Source of the DNA: Terriglobia bacterium
GTDB lineage: Bacteria; Acidobacteriota; Terriglobia; Bryobacterales; Bryobacteraceae
DNA: 64,000 bases
NCBI GenBank assembly: GCA_025363475.1
Contig: JANYDS010000084.1
Span: 1 to 64,000 of the forward strand
Reading direction: 5' to 3'
Below the pieces are notes generated by a model. It was not told where the DNA came from, made no database searches, and saw nothing but the letters and a program-made list of their open reading frames with translations. Positions 36,258-45,284 of the stretch are shown here, one piece after another (position 1 is the first letter of the stretch; every line of letters starts with the position of its first letter). A program made the translations under genes and the position numbers.

Positions 36258-37004
36258 CTATCCGGTGGTTATGCGGCCAATGTGGAGCGCGGCGATTCCA
36301 AACGTCAAATATTCCCATTCGACCGAGGGGAACCCGGCGTCTTTCATCATTTCTGCCAGTTCCGGTGCTTCGGGGAATTTTCTCACGGAAGCAGGCAGGT
36401 ATTCATACGCCTCGCGCGTGCCCGAGATGACTCCGCCCAGGATGGGAAGCACTTTGCAAGAATACCAGTTGTAGACGGCGGCAAAGGCGGCATTGGGCGG
36501 ATTGGTGAATTCCAGAATGGCCAGAGCCCCGCCGGGCCGCAGGACGCGTCGCATCTCAACCAGACCAGCCCGGTAGTTGGCGAGGTTGCGGTAACCGAAA
36601 GAGATGGTGATCAGGTCGAGACTGGCGTCGGGAAACGGCAGGGCGAGCGCGTCTGATTCCACCAGGGTGGATCGCAACCTCTCCCGGTTGAGTTTCGCGC
36701 TGGCGCCTGTGAGCATGGGGTGGCAGAAATCGCTGCCGATCAGACTGCGGCCGGCCTTGCGTTCGAGGGCAATGAGCAAGTCTCCGGTGCCGCAGGCAAG
36801 GTCAAGAATTCTGGTGTCTGGTTTGTCGAGGATACTGGCCACGCGGGCAACGGTGTGGTTGCGCCAGTATTTATCGACGTTGGCGGAAAGCAAATGATTT
36901 GCCAGATCGTAACGGGGCGCGACCTGTCCGAACATGCGGCGGACCCAGCGTGATGCTTCCTGTTCGGTGCGTGCGCCTTCCGGGGTGGTGCCTGTTGCGC
37001 TCAT
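36258..37004 (-). CDS. menG: Demethylmenaquinone/ubiquinone methyltransferase (UbiE/MenG family)
   Basis: 248 residues from the ATG at 37004, which overlaps the aroB stop (ATGA). The SAM site ILDLACGTGDLLIAL and the family blocks VAPRYDLANHLLS, GSDFCHPML, LPFPDASLDLITISFGYRNL and FPEAPELAEMMKDAGF define UbiE/MenG. It carries out C-methylation of the quinone ring. Menaquinone is the expected quinone in this group, so MenG is the likelier name. Confidence 0.9.
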   Translation of the reverse strand: MSATGTTPEGARTEQEASRWVRRMFGQVAPRYDLANHLLSANVDKYWRNHTVARVASILDKPDTRILDLACGTGDLLIALERKAGRSLIGSDFCHPMLTGASAKLNRERLRSTLVESDALALPFPDASLDLITISFGYRNLANYRAGLVEMRRVLRPGGALAILEFTNPPNAAFAAVYNWYSCKVLPILGGVISGTREAYEYLPASVRKFPEAPELAEMMKDAGFPSVEWEYLTFGIAALHIGRITTG

Positions 37005-38089
37005 ACGTTTTGACAATCTGCAAGCGCACGCTCGATGGCGCGCTGCACCCGGGTTTCAGGGACATCGGCAACCACTTTCACCTGGCCGATTTTTACAGGC
37101 AGAACAAAATGAATACGCTGCTGGATGGTCTTCTTGTCGTGGAGCAGCAGGGCCTGCAGTGACGCGACGGGAATTCCATCGAGCGGCGGAATCGGGCCAT
37201 AGTTATCGAGGACCGAAAGGATTTCCGCCCTGTCGGTTTCGGGCAGCATTCCCAAGCCGTCTGCCAGGTAAGTGGCGGCCCTCATGCCCCAGGAAACGGC
37301 CTCGCCATGCAGGAAGCGGGTGTACCGCGTCTCGGCTTCCAGAGCATGGCCAAAGGTGTGGCCGAAATTCAAAATGCGGCGCAGCCCTGATTCTTTTTCG
37401 TCTGCTGAAACCACCTCGGCTTTGATGCGTACGGCTTCAGCTATTAGATGGTCAACCACTTCCGGGACCTGGGCGAGCACCTCCGTGCGTCGTTCTGCGA
37501 ACAGGCGGAACAAGGGCGCGTCAACGATGATGCCTGCTTTGATGACTTCGTAAAGGCCGGCGCGGTATTCCCGCTCCGGCAGGGTGCCAAGGACCGCCGG
37601 ATCAATCAGAACGACGAGCGGCTGGTGGAAGCTGCCTGCCAGGTTTTTACCGACGGTGAGGTTCACGCCGGTTTTGCCGCCGATGGCTGCATCGACCTGG
37701 GCGAGCAGGGTGGTGGGGATTTGAATCACCGGAATTCCACGCATGAAAATTGCGGCGAGGAAGCCCGTTATGTCGGTGACGATACCGCCGCCGAAAGCGA
37801 TGAGCAGACTGGAGCGGTCAGCTCCCGCTTCCACCATCTGAACGGCGAGTTGCTCAACCTCCGAGATGCGTTTGTTTGCTTCTCCGCCCGCGAAAAAGAG
37901 AACTTCAAACGCTGTGCCGCCAAGAGCCGCACGGAGGCGATCGCCCTGCAAATCCCAAACATCGCGCGTGGTAACGACAAAAATACGACCACAGCCTGAC
38001 GGGATGAACCCCTTCAGGCCCGTGATCGCACTACGTTCAATGAGGGCGGAATAGGTTCGTTGGGGCGTCGCAACCTGATACTGGGGCAT
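37001..38089 (-). CDS. aroB: 3-dehydroquinate synthase AroB
   Basis: 362 residues. NAD- and metal-binding features are intact: AFGGGIVTDITGFLAAIFMRGIPVIQIPTTLLAQVDAAIGGKTGVNL, GLYEVIKAGIIVD and the metal site region LRRILNFGHTFGHALEAET with HGEAVSWGM. It makes 3-dehydroquinate from DAHP in the shikimate pathway. menG overlaps its stop by four bases. Confidence 0.96.
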   Translation of the reverse strand: MPQYQVATPQRTYSALIERSAITGLKGFIPSGCGRIFVVTTRDVWDLQGDRLRAALGGTAFEVLFFAGGEANKRISEVEQLAVQMVEAGADRSSLLIAFGGGIVTDITGFLAAIFMRGIPVIQIPTTLLAQVDAAIGGKTGVNLTVGKNLAGSFHQPLVVLIDPAVLGTLPEREYRAGLYEVIKAGIIVDAPLFRLFAERRTEVLAQVPEVVDHLIAEAVRIKAEVVSADEKESGLRRILNFGHTFGHALEAETRYTRFLHGEAVSWGMRAATYLADGLGMLPETDRAEILSVLDNYGPIPPLDGIPVASLQALLLHDKKTIQQRIHFVLPVKIGQVKVVADVPETRVQRAIERALADCQNV

Positions 38090-38126
38090 CTACCCCCAAT
38101 TGTGTCATTTGACTATTTTCGGCTGA

Positions 38127-39176
38127 TTATTTTCCGCGAAACGATTTGATTGCGGACATCATGGCTTTTGCTTCCCGGTCATGGTGATTCTCTTTCAGCA
38201 CTCCTGCATAGCGCAGCATGATGCGTTCAGCTGTTGACTGCCCATCGGGAATATTACGGGCGAGTGTCAGGGCTTCTCCGTATTTTGCCGCAGCGGCTTC
38301 CCAGGCTCGCGCGTTCGCTTCAATATCGCCTTGTACAACCAGGGCGGTTGCCACAGCCAGAGACGCCTCGCCGCAAGCCTGCCGCGGCACCGCCGCCGCC
38401 AGTGCCGCGTGGTGCCGGGCCAGCTCGAATTCCTGCCTTCTTGAATAGACAACAGCGAGGCGCTCCATCAGCCAGGCAACCTGGGGATGTTTTTTGCCGA
38501 AGGCGAGACGGTTCAGGTCCAGGGCTTTGGTCCAGGCTTCTTCGGCGAGCGCCATTTTGTCCTGCGCCTGATATGCCGCGCCCTCGGCGGCCCAGGTTGC
38601 GGCGATTTCCCAGCGTGTGGCGCTGGGGCTAGCTTCGAGAAGTTTCATCGCGCGGTGCAGCAGGGGTTCGGCTTGTGAAGGATTCCCGCCGTCGAGCCAG
38701 CTGGTGGCGAGGCCGCGGAGACAGTCTGCCTCTCTGGCGGTGTCCTGGTGATCGCGTGCCAGCGTGATTGCCGCGCCCCATTCCGCAGAACTTGCGCGCA
38801 TTGCCCCCATATGGCCGTCAATTCCGGTAATACCCATCAGGACATCCAGATGCTGAATCCAGCTCAGTTCCGAATCATTGAGGATTGCGGCAAACATCTG
38901 CCGACCATCGGAATCACGGCCCTCTTCCCGCAACAAATCCGCGAGGGCGATCCGGAGGTTGGTGGTCGCTGCGGAATCCGGAACGGAGGCGGAGATGGAT
39001 ATTCGCAACTCCCGTTCCGCATCGCCATAGTGACCAGCGGCCAGGTAGCGCCGAACCGTCAGTGTGCTGGCGGCAGATTGTTCCGGTGATGCCGTGCCGT
39101 TGTTCTTGCGGGCCTCCTGCCCGAAATGACTGCTGGTTAAAGACACGTATAGTAAGAGCGCGACAGAAGTGCGCAT
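38127..39176 (-). CDS. Secreted TPR-repeat protein of unknown function
   Basis: 349 residues. MRTSVALLLYVSLTSS is chosen as start because AGGAGG lies just upstream; a longer frame to 39272 lacks this. After a signal peptide, several helical repeats are visible: YLAAGHYGDAERELRI, AEPLLHRAMKLLE, KMALAEEAWTKALDLNRLAFG and RQEFELARHHAALAAAV, of TPR type. No enzyme motif is seen. It lies upstream of aroB, 37 bases away, and divergent from a CaCA-like transporter. Confidence 0.75.
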   Translation of the reverse strand: MRTSVALLLYVSLTSSHFGQEARKNNGTASPEQSAASTLTVRRYLAAGHYGDAERELRISISASVPDSAATTNLRIALADLLREEGRDSDGRQMFAAILNDSELSWIQHLDVLMGITGIDGHMGAMRASSAEWGAAITLARDHQDTAREADCLRGLATSWLDGGNPSQAEPLLHRAMKLLEASPSATRWEIAATWAAEGAAYQAQDKMALAEEAWTKALDLNRLAFGKKHPQVAWLMERLAVVYSRRQEFELARHHAALAAAVPRQACGEASLAVATALVVQGDIEANARAWEAAAAKYGEALTLARNIPDGQSTAERIMLRYAGVLKENHHDREAKAMMSAIKSFRGK

Positions 39177-39456
39177 GGGAATGTCCTCCTGGGCCAAAGA
39201 CACCTTTGGCCACGGTTGTGTTTTAACTGCTGTTGTTAGATGCGTAGTCCGGACATCGGCGGACAGGTGCAACGGGGCTTGGAATTTTCAGTAAAAGGGT
39301 CTTCAGCGAACATGGCCGGCAGGAGCCTGTTTTGAAGTCGGGGAGCGAGTATCGCTCAACTGAATTATCCCATGGCAACCGGCTGCAGTCGTTGAAAATC
39401 ACGCTGTTTGCCTAGCGTCTTTTTCTATCGGGAGTATTAGCGCCACCGTTCAGAGG

Positions 39457-40680
39457 ATGAGACGTGGGACGATTGTCCCTGACAGGCGGAATGCATTGAA
39501 CGCACTCACTACAGCTCTTTTTTTGATGGGCGAAACGTCGATGCAGGCGGGCAGCCCGATGGCTGTCCTCTGGACCACGCCCGCCATTATCGTGGCAAGC
39601 CTGATGATTGCGTGGGGCGCGGAGGCTGCGCAGTTTTTCATGGCGCAGGGAATCGCGCTGGCTGTGCTGGCACTGCTGCAAACTTTGCCGGAATTTGCGG
39701 TTGAGGCGGTGCTGGCGTGGCATCAGCAAGTTCCGTACCTGCTGGCTAATCTGACTGGTGCGCTGAAGTTGCTGACAGGTCTGGGCTGGCCGCTGATCTA
39801 TTTCGCAGCTGCGAGGGGTTGTCGCAAGCGCACAGGCAAACCGCTGGGCCGGATCAGGCTGGATGACGCGCAGTCGATCCAGGTGATCGCCCTGTTGTTC
39901 AGCATTGCCTGGCAGGTGGTGATCTGGATCAAAGGATCGCTCACCGTCTATGACGCCATTGTACTGCTGGTGATCTACGCCAGTTGCCTCTGGATGATGC
40001 GAAAACTGCCTCCTGAGGAAGGCGAAACGGTTGAGGAAATCGGGTCCATTCCGCGGGCAATTGTGAAGGCGAGAAAGCCTGTGCGGATTCTTGCCCTGCT
40101 GGGTTTGTTTGGCGTTGGCGGTGTGGCGGTTTTCGTTGTGGCAGAACCTTTTATTTCCGGGTTGTTCGGTCTGGCATCGGCGATGGGTGTGTCCAATTTT
40201 ATCTTTATCTCCTGGGTGGCTCCGATGGTTTCAGAGGCTCCGGAGGGGGTTTCCGCATATTATTGGGCCCGCGATCACGTGCGGGCACCGATTGCGCTGG
40301 TGAATCTGGTTTCGAGCAATATCAATCAGTGGACGCTGCTGGCCGCGATGTTGCCGATCGTTCTTTCTTTTAGTGTTGGTGCCGTCACACGGATTCCTCT
40401 TGATGCGCTGCAGAGCCGGGAACTGATCATGACGCTGGCGCAATCGCTGCTGGGGGCTCTGTTTCTATTGAATCTGGAGCTGGCCTGGTGGGAAGCTGCG
40501 GGTTTGTTTGTTCTCTGGCTGCTGCAATTTATTCTTTCGCTGGGGCCTGTGGGTGAAGAGGTGCATGTCGCGATCACTGGCGTTTACATTTTGTGGTGTC
40601 TGGTGGAGGTGGCGAGAATTGTCACTGGCAACCGAAAAGCTGAGGCGATTGGCCACTTCCGCAGGCTGATGTCGCATTAG
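39457..40680 (+). CDS. CaCA-like sodium/cation exchanger family membrane protein
   Basis: 407 residues with about ten hydrophobic segments. Two inverted-type motifs resemble the alpha repeats of Ca2+/cation antiporters: LLQTLPEFAVEAVLAW and FISWVAPMVSEAPEGVSAYYW, each with acidic residues placed where cation ligands occur. The middle carries a cytoplasmic acidic loop (KLPPEEGETVEEIGS). The ion is not determined. The true start is unclear: ATG 39457 lacks good spacing to its GAGG, and a TTG 13 codons later has AGGCGG upstream. Confidence 0.72.
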   Translation: MRRGTIVPDRRNALNALTTALFLMGETSMQAGSPMAVLWTTPAIIVASLMIAWGAEAAQFFMAQGIALAVLALLQTLPEFAVEAVLAWHQQVPYLLANLTGALKLLTGLGWPLIYFAAARGCRKRTGKPLGRIRLDDAQSIQVIALLFSIAWQVVIWIKGSLTVYDAIVLLVIYASCLWMMRKLPPEEGETVEEIGSIPRAIVKARKPVRILALLGLFGVGGVAVFVVAEPFISGLFGLASAMGVSNFIFISWVAPMVSEAPEGVSAYYWARDHVRAPIALVNLVSSNINQWTLLAAMLPIVLSFSVGAVTRIPLDALQSRELIMTLAQSLLGALFLLNLELAWWEAAGLFVLWLLQFILSLGPVGEEVHVAITGVYILWCLVEVARIVTGNRKAEAIGHFRRLMSH

Positions 40681-40727
40681 AGTGCGAGAATCCTGCTGCC
40701 GGTATAGTGCCGGGCCGTCCGGTTCGA

Positions 40728-40733
40728 TATAAT
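40728..40733 (+). promoter_or_regulatory. Putative -10 element before the periplasmic repeat protein
   Basis: A perfect TATAAT lies 25 bases upstream of the ATG at 40758. No good -35 box sits 16-18 bases further upstream, so the assignment rests on the -10 hexamer alone. Confidence 0.35.
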
Positions 40734-40757
40734 TAGCCGTTTCGGGAGATTTCACAT

Positions 40758-41618
40758 ATGAAAAAACTTATGATTGGCGCAGCAGTCGCCTTTGTTATGT
40801 GCCATGCCGCTATGGCCGCTGATGATCTGGACAGTGCGTACACAGATTTCAAAGCCGCCGTGGATGCGAAAAAGAGCCCGGCTGAACTCAAGCCTTTGGC
40901 CGTGACGGTATTTGGCTTTGTCAACAAAGCCGCAGGCGATGCTCACGCCAAAGAGATCAGCGTTTCTACTGAGTACGCGATCTATGCCGCTGCCTTGCAG
41001 GGGCCGTCCGCAGTGACGGTTGACCTGATGGGGGTGCTGGAAGCGGGCGCGCCGAAGAGTGAATATCTGGGAACCGGTTACGGTACCTACCTGGGAGCGC
41101 TGGGCCAGGTGGCTCCGGGTCGCGTTGCCGCAGTGGCAGACAAGGGCCTGACCAACTTTCCGGACAATAAAGACCTGCTGGCTGCCGCAGCCAATGGTGC
41201 CATGCAGAAGAATCAGGCTGACCGCGCATTGACGCTGGCCAAGCGCGCTATAGCTGTTCATCCGAAAGCTCCTGAGGGTGTTGCCGCCGCGGACTGGGAC
41301 CGGGCACAGAACTCACTGAACGGCACTATGCACTGGATTGCGGGCCTGGTTTACGGCAGCAAGAATAACTTCTTCGAATGCGACAAAGAATTGCGTGCAG
41401 CGCTGCCGCTGATCAAAGGCAATCAGGGGCTGGAAGGTCCGGCGTATTTCTACCTTGGCCTCTCCAACTATCAACTGGGCCGCAGCGCGCTGAATAAGGC
41501 GCAGGTCCAGGAAGGCGGCAAGTTCAGCGAAATGTCAGCGGCGATTCCTGGCCAGTATCAGCGCCAGGCTTACGCCAACGTTCAGTCGATCAAAGCAGAA
41601 GCCGCGAAAATGCGGTAG
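40758..41618 (+). CDS. Periplasmic helical-repeat protein of unknown function
   Basis: 286 residues with a signal peptide cut after CHAAMA. The mature protein is Ala-rich and helical; pairs such as ALQGPSAVTVDLMGVLEAGA, LLAAAANGAMQKNQADRALTLAKRAIAVHP and PAYFYLGLSNYQLGRSALNKAQVQEGGK have the spacing of TPR motifs. No catalytic residue pattern is seen. It has a GGGAG-type site and its own -10-like box, and precedes a large TonB-dependent receptor. Confidence 0.7.
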   Translation: MKKLMIGAAVAFVMCHAAMAADDLDSAYTDFKAAVDAKKSPAELKPLAVTVFGFVNKAAGDAHAKEISVSTEYAIYAAALQGPSAVTVDLMGVLEAGAPKSEYLGTGYGTYLGALGQVAPGRVAAVADKGLTNFPDNKDLLAAAANGAMQKNQADRALTLAKRAIAVHPKAPEGVAAADWDRAQNSLNGTMHWIAGLVYGSKNNFFECDKELRAALPLIKGNQGLEGPAYFYLGLSNYQLGRSALNKAQVQEGGKFSEMSAAIPGQYQRQAYANVQSIKAEAAKMR

Positions 41619-41641
41619 AGTTTTTTCCGTCCGGTTGTTTT

Positions 41642-41676
41642 CCGGTGAGGCGGTTCATAAAAAGACGTCTCACCGG
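41642..41676. terminator. Hairpin after the periplasmic repeat gene
   Basis: CCGGTGAG at 41642-41649 pairs with CTCACCGG at 41669-41676 across an A/T-rich loop. It starts 23 bases after the preceding stop. No T-tract follows, so termination would not be classical. Confidence 0.5.
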
Positions 41677-41780
41677 GAGTCTTGCCTTGTCTTCCTCCAT
41701 TGGTTCTATGCTGAAGCCGCTTGTAATTTGTTGCGTTTTTGACATAAAGTTGCAATATGCTGACGCTAAGCTAGTTGAAT

Positions 41781-44700
41781 ATGAAATCTCAAAAATTCCT
41801 GGGGTTAGGCCTTGTTCTGCTTACCTCTTTCGCGACTCCGTTGCTCGCACAGTTTGATGCCGCAGAAGTACTCGGGTCCGTTCGGGACAAGAGCGAAGCC
41901 GTTGTCGCGAAGGCAGCCGTGACGCTGACCAGTCAGTCGACCGGCATCGAGGCACGAACCGAAACCGATTCCGACGGCCACTATACTTTTTCGAATGTGA
42001 AAATTGGCGTTTATACGGTGACAGCGGAAGCTGCCGGCTTCTCCCGCGCTGTGGCCAAGGATGTGACAGTTAACGTCAACGCCCGGCAGCGCGTGGACCT
42101 AACTCTTCAGGTAGGCGCTGTCTCCGAGTCGGTGGAAGTTACGGGCGCGGCCTCGATTCTGCAAACTGACTCCAGTGAACGCGGGCAGGTGATCGGCGGC
42201 AAGTCGATCGTTGAGCTGCCACTGAACGGCCGGGCCTATTCAGACCTGGCGCTGTTGACGACGGGCGTGCTGCGGTCGCCCTCTTCTTTTTCTGGAACAC
42301 CGCGTGAAGGTTCGTTCGTTGTGAATGGTCTGCGCGCCACGTTTAATAATTTCCTGCTGGATGGCATCGACAACAATTCCTACGGAACCAGTAACCAGGG
42401 TTTCGCCAATCAGGTGGCGCAGCCTTCGCCGGATTCTGTGGCTGAGTTTAAAGTCATCACGAATAACTACAGCGCCGAGTATGGCCGCAGCGGCGGCGCA
42501 ACTATTGACGTTGCAACGAAGAGCGGTGGTAACCAGTTCCATGCGACGGCATATGACTACCTGCGCAATACCAGCTTGAACGCGGTTGGCTACATCTTTG
42601 GCGCGCGCCCTGTTACGTTCAAGAAACCGACGTTACAGCAGAATCAGTTCGGGGCCACACTGGGTGGACCGGTGGTTAAGAACCGGGCCTTCTTCTTCGG
42701 TGATTATGAAGGTTTTCGCCAGATTGCACACACGCTGAAGTTTGCCAGTCTTCCTAATCTGGATGACCGCCGCGGAGTGCTTCCGGTGTCGGTACGGAAT
42801 CCGCAGACGGGTGCTGTTTATCCGGCCGGAACGGTGGTTCCGATGACGGCTTTCGCCAGCAAGGTTTTGAATGATCTTCCACTGCCGAATGCCGGCGCGG
42901 CGGCTTCAAGCCGTTCCAACAACTACGTGGCGACACCGCTCGACCGCAACTACAATGACAAGTTCGATGCCAGGCTCGATGGTCAGGTGAGGCCGAGTGT
43001 TCAGACTTTCCTGCGCATTAGTCAGCGCAAGGTTAATATTTTCAATGAACCCACCATTCCCGGCCCTTCGGGCGGAAACAGCAACGGTTTCACCCGCGTA
43101 CTCAGCCAGCAGGGCAGCGCAGGTGTGACGTGGGTAGTTACGCCAAAGTCAGTTCTTGAGGGACGGTTTGGAATCTCCCGGACCAATGCAGGCAAGTTCC
43201 CGCCCGCTTTTGGCGGAGCCAGTATGCTGGCTGTTTACGGCATCACGGGCCTGCCCACCACTCCCGATCTGACCGGCGGCCTGACAGCTACCACCATCTC
43301 TGGCCTTGATGCGCTGGGCCGACAGGCTACCAATCCTCAGTTCCAGAATCCGACGGATTTTGACTGGAAACTCAACTACTCCCGGCTCATAGGCAGCCAC
43401 TCGCTCAAAGTGGGTTACGAATTTATCGCGATTCGGACGCAGGTCAATGACATCAATCCGCTGTATGGCCGTGATGCCTATGCGGGGAATTTCTCCGGCG
43501 GCGGCGGTACCAACGGTTCTCTCGCTGATTTCTATATGGGTCTGCGGAGCCAGTACGCGCTGGCCAACTACCTGGTGGGAAATTACAGGCAGCACGAGAA
43601 TTTCATGTATGTGCAGGATGACATTCACGTGAATGCGAAGCTGACTGTTAACGTCGGCATTCGTTATGAATACGCGACGCCGCGCTGGGAGCTGAATAAT
43701 CAACTGTCGAACTTCGACCCCGCCACGCGCACTATGCTGATCGCGAAGCCGGGCGGTATCTTCGAACGCTCGCTGGTGCATCCGGACCGCAACAACTTTG
43801 CACCGCGCGTGGGATTTGCGTGGAGCGTAATGCCCGGCACCGTTGTGCGCGGGGGCTACGGCTGGAGCTATATTCACCAAAACCGTGTGGGCAGTGCCGA
43901 CCTTCTGGGAATCAATTACCCGCAGGTTGTTATTGCCACCATCAACCAGACTGATCCAAATGACCCTGCATTTGTAACCACACAGCAGGGTTACCCGGCT
44001 GGCCTGACTAACGCCAAAAATTTCCCGGTTCTCAACTCAAACATCACCTACCTTCCGGCCAATATCAAGACTCCCTATGTTCAAAGCGTGTTTTTCTCCG
44101 TACAGCGTGAACTGATGAAGAATCTGGTGCTGGACATCGGTTACGTGGGCAACCACTCAGTGGCGCTGCCAGTAATTGCGGATTACAATCAGGCGGCTCC
44201 GCAGGCGACGCCGACATCGGCACTCGGCCTGAACGCACGCCGGCCGATTGCGGGTTACGGTGCCATCACCTGGTTTAATCCGGCGGGTTTCTCCAACTAC
44301 AACTCGCTTCAGGTGAAACTGGAAAAACGACTCTCGGGTGGTTTCCAGTTCCTGAATTCTTTTGTGTGGGGCAAGGCGATTGACAACTCATCCCAGGCGC
44401 TTGATACCGCTGGCGGCAACGATGCCAGCCCGCAGGATGTGCGCAATATGGCTTCCGAGAAGGCTCTCTCGTCCTATGACCAGAAGTTCACTGATGTTTT
44501 CAGCATGTACTACCAGATACCGGTCGGGCGCGGCAGGAAGTACGGGGCGGGGATGAACCGCATCGTGGATGCGGTTGCAGGGGGCTGGGAGATGAGCGTG
44601 ATTAACAACGCGCTGTCTGCTGCGCCTCTGACGCTCCGAGCCTGGAGTGGTTCCATCCCCGCAGCATTCCAGACTGTGGGTAACCTTGCTGGTTTCCGTG

Positions 44701-45071
44701 GCGGCGAAGTGTTCCGCCCGAACGTTACCGGCCCGGTGCTTGCGAACAATCCGGCGGATATTACGAACACCTACTTCAACACTGCCAACGTGTCACTGTC
44801 TACTGATCCGAGCCATCCGTTCGGCAACGTCGGGCGCAATACGGTTAGGGGGTATGGAATCCATTCTCTCGATCTTGGTATTCACAAGAACTTTAATATT
44901 GCACGGGAAGGCACGTATATTCAGCTGCGCGGGGAGGCGTTCAATTTGTTCAACCATACGAACTTCGCGCCGCCCAACACGGACCGGGCGTCGTCTGCCT
45001 TTGGAACTACACGGAGTATCCTGACGAACTCACAGCGGCAAATACAGGTGGCACTGAAACTGGTGTTCTAA
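41781..45071 (+). CDS. Oar-like TonB-dependent receptor (first)
   Basis: 1096 residues; the ATG at 41781 gives a signal peptide (MKSQKFLGLGLVLLTSFATPLLAQ). Next is a carboxypeptidase-regulatory/SdrD-B-like domain (GSVRDKSEAVVAKAAVTLTS ... TVTAEAAGF), then a plug (ELPLNGRAYSDLALLTTGV, NGLRATFNNFLLDGIDNN, EYGRSGGATIDVATKSGGN) and a long beta-barrel ending QRQIQVALKLVF, with terminal Phe as usual for outer-membrane barrels. Such receptors are hugely expanded in Acidobacteriota and probably import large substrates. The local tonB-exbBD operon could energise it. Confidence 0.93.
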   Translation: MKSQKFLGLGLVLLTSFATPLLAQFDAAEVLGSVRDKSEAVVAKAAVTLTSQSTGIEARTETDSDGHYTFSNVKIGVYTVTAEAAGFSRAVAKDVTVNVNARQRVDLTLQVGAVSESVEVTGAASILQTDSSERGQVIGGKSIVELPLNGRAYSDLALLTTGVLRSPSSFSGTPREGSFVVNGLRATFNNFLLDGIDNNSYGTSNQGFANQVAQPSPDSVAEFKVITNNYSAEYGRSGGATIDVATKSGGNQFHATAYDYLRNTSLNAVGYIFGARPVTFKKPTLQQNQFGATLGGPVVKNRAFFFGDYEGFRQIAHTLKFASLPNLDDRRGVLPVSVRNPQTGAVYPAGTVVPMTAFASKVLNDLPLPNAGAAASSRSNNYVATPLDRNYNDKFDARLDGQVRPSVQTFLRISQRKVNIFNEPTIPGPSGGNSNGFTRVLSQQGSAGVTWVVTPKSVLEGRFGISRTNAGKFPPAFGGASMLAVYGITGLPTTPDLTGGLTATTISGLDALGRQATNPQFQNPTDFDWKLNYSRLIGSHSLKVGYEFIAIRTQVNDINPLYGRDAYAGNFSGGGGTNGSLADFYMGLRSQYALANYLVGNYRQHENFMYVQDDIHVNAKLTVNVGIRYEYATPRWELNNQLSNFDPATRTMLIAKPGGIFERSLVHPDRNNFAPRVGFAWSVMPGTVVRGGYGWSYIHQNRVGSADLLGINYPQVVIATINQTDPNDPAFVTTQQGYPAGLTNAKNFPVLNSNITYLPANIKTPYVQSVFFSVQRELMKNLVLDIGYVGNHSVALPVIADYNQAAPQATPTSALGLNARRPIAGYGAITWFNPAGFSNYNSLQVKLEKRLSGGFQFLNSFVWGKAIDNSSQALDTAGGNDASPQDVRNMASEKALSSYDQKFTDVFSMYYQIPVGRGRKYGAGMNRIVDAVAGGWEMSVINNALSAAPLTLRAWSGSIPAAFQTVGNLAGFRGGEVFRPNVTGPVLANNPADITNTYFNTANVSLSTDPSHPFGNVGRNTVRGYGIHSLDLGIHKNFNIAREGTYIQLRGEAFNLFNHTNFAPPNTDRASSAFGTTRSILTNSQRQIQVALKLVF

Positions 45072-45097
45072 CGTCTTCGTCATTCAGCAGGGCAGGA

Positions 45098-45132
45098 AGC
45101 GCCGCGGGATTACCCCCTGCGGCGCTTTTTTT
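45098..45132 (+). terminator. Intrinsic terminator after the first TonB-dependent receptor
   Basis: AGCGCCGC at 45098-45105 pairs with GCGGCGCT at 45119-45126, and a seven-base T-tract follows immediately. A textbook intrinsic terminator 27 bases after the receptor stop. Confidence 0.9.
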
Positions 45133-45222
45133 GTGTTGTTACGTTGGGAAATCTTCCGGGTAACCGTTACGGGTTCCCTGTTTCTTCCCCAAATTAATCC
45201 TTGATAAATATTTTCCCCATGG

Positions 45223-45251
45223 TTGACACCGGATTCATGCTCATGTAGCAT
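45223..45251 (+). promoter_or_regulatory. Sigma-70 promoter of the second TonB-dependent receptor
   Basis: TTGACA at 45223-45228 and TAGCAT at 45246-45251 with exactly 17 bases between them, 33 bases upstream of the GTG start at 45285. The consensus -35 and ideal spacing make this the best promoter seen in the window. Confidence 0.7.
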
Positions 45252-45284
45252 CGTCCCGCTTACAGTTTCACCAGGGGGATCAGA

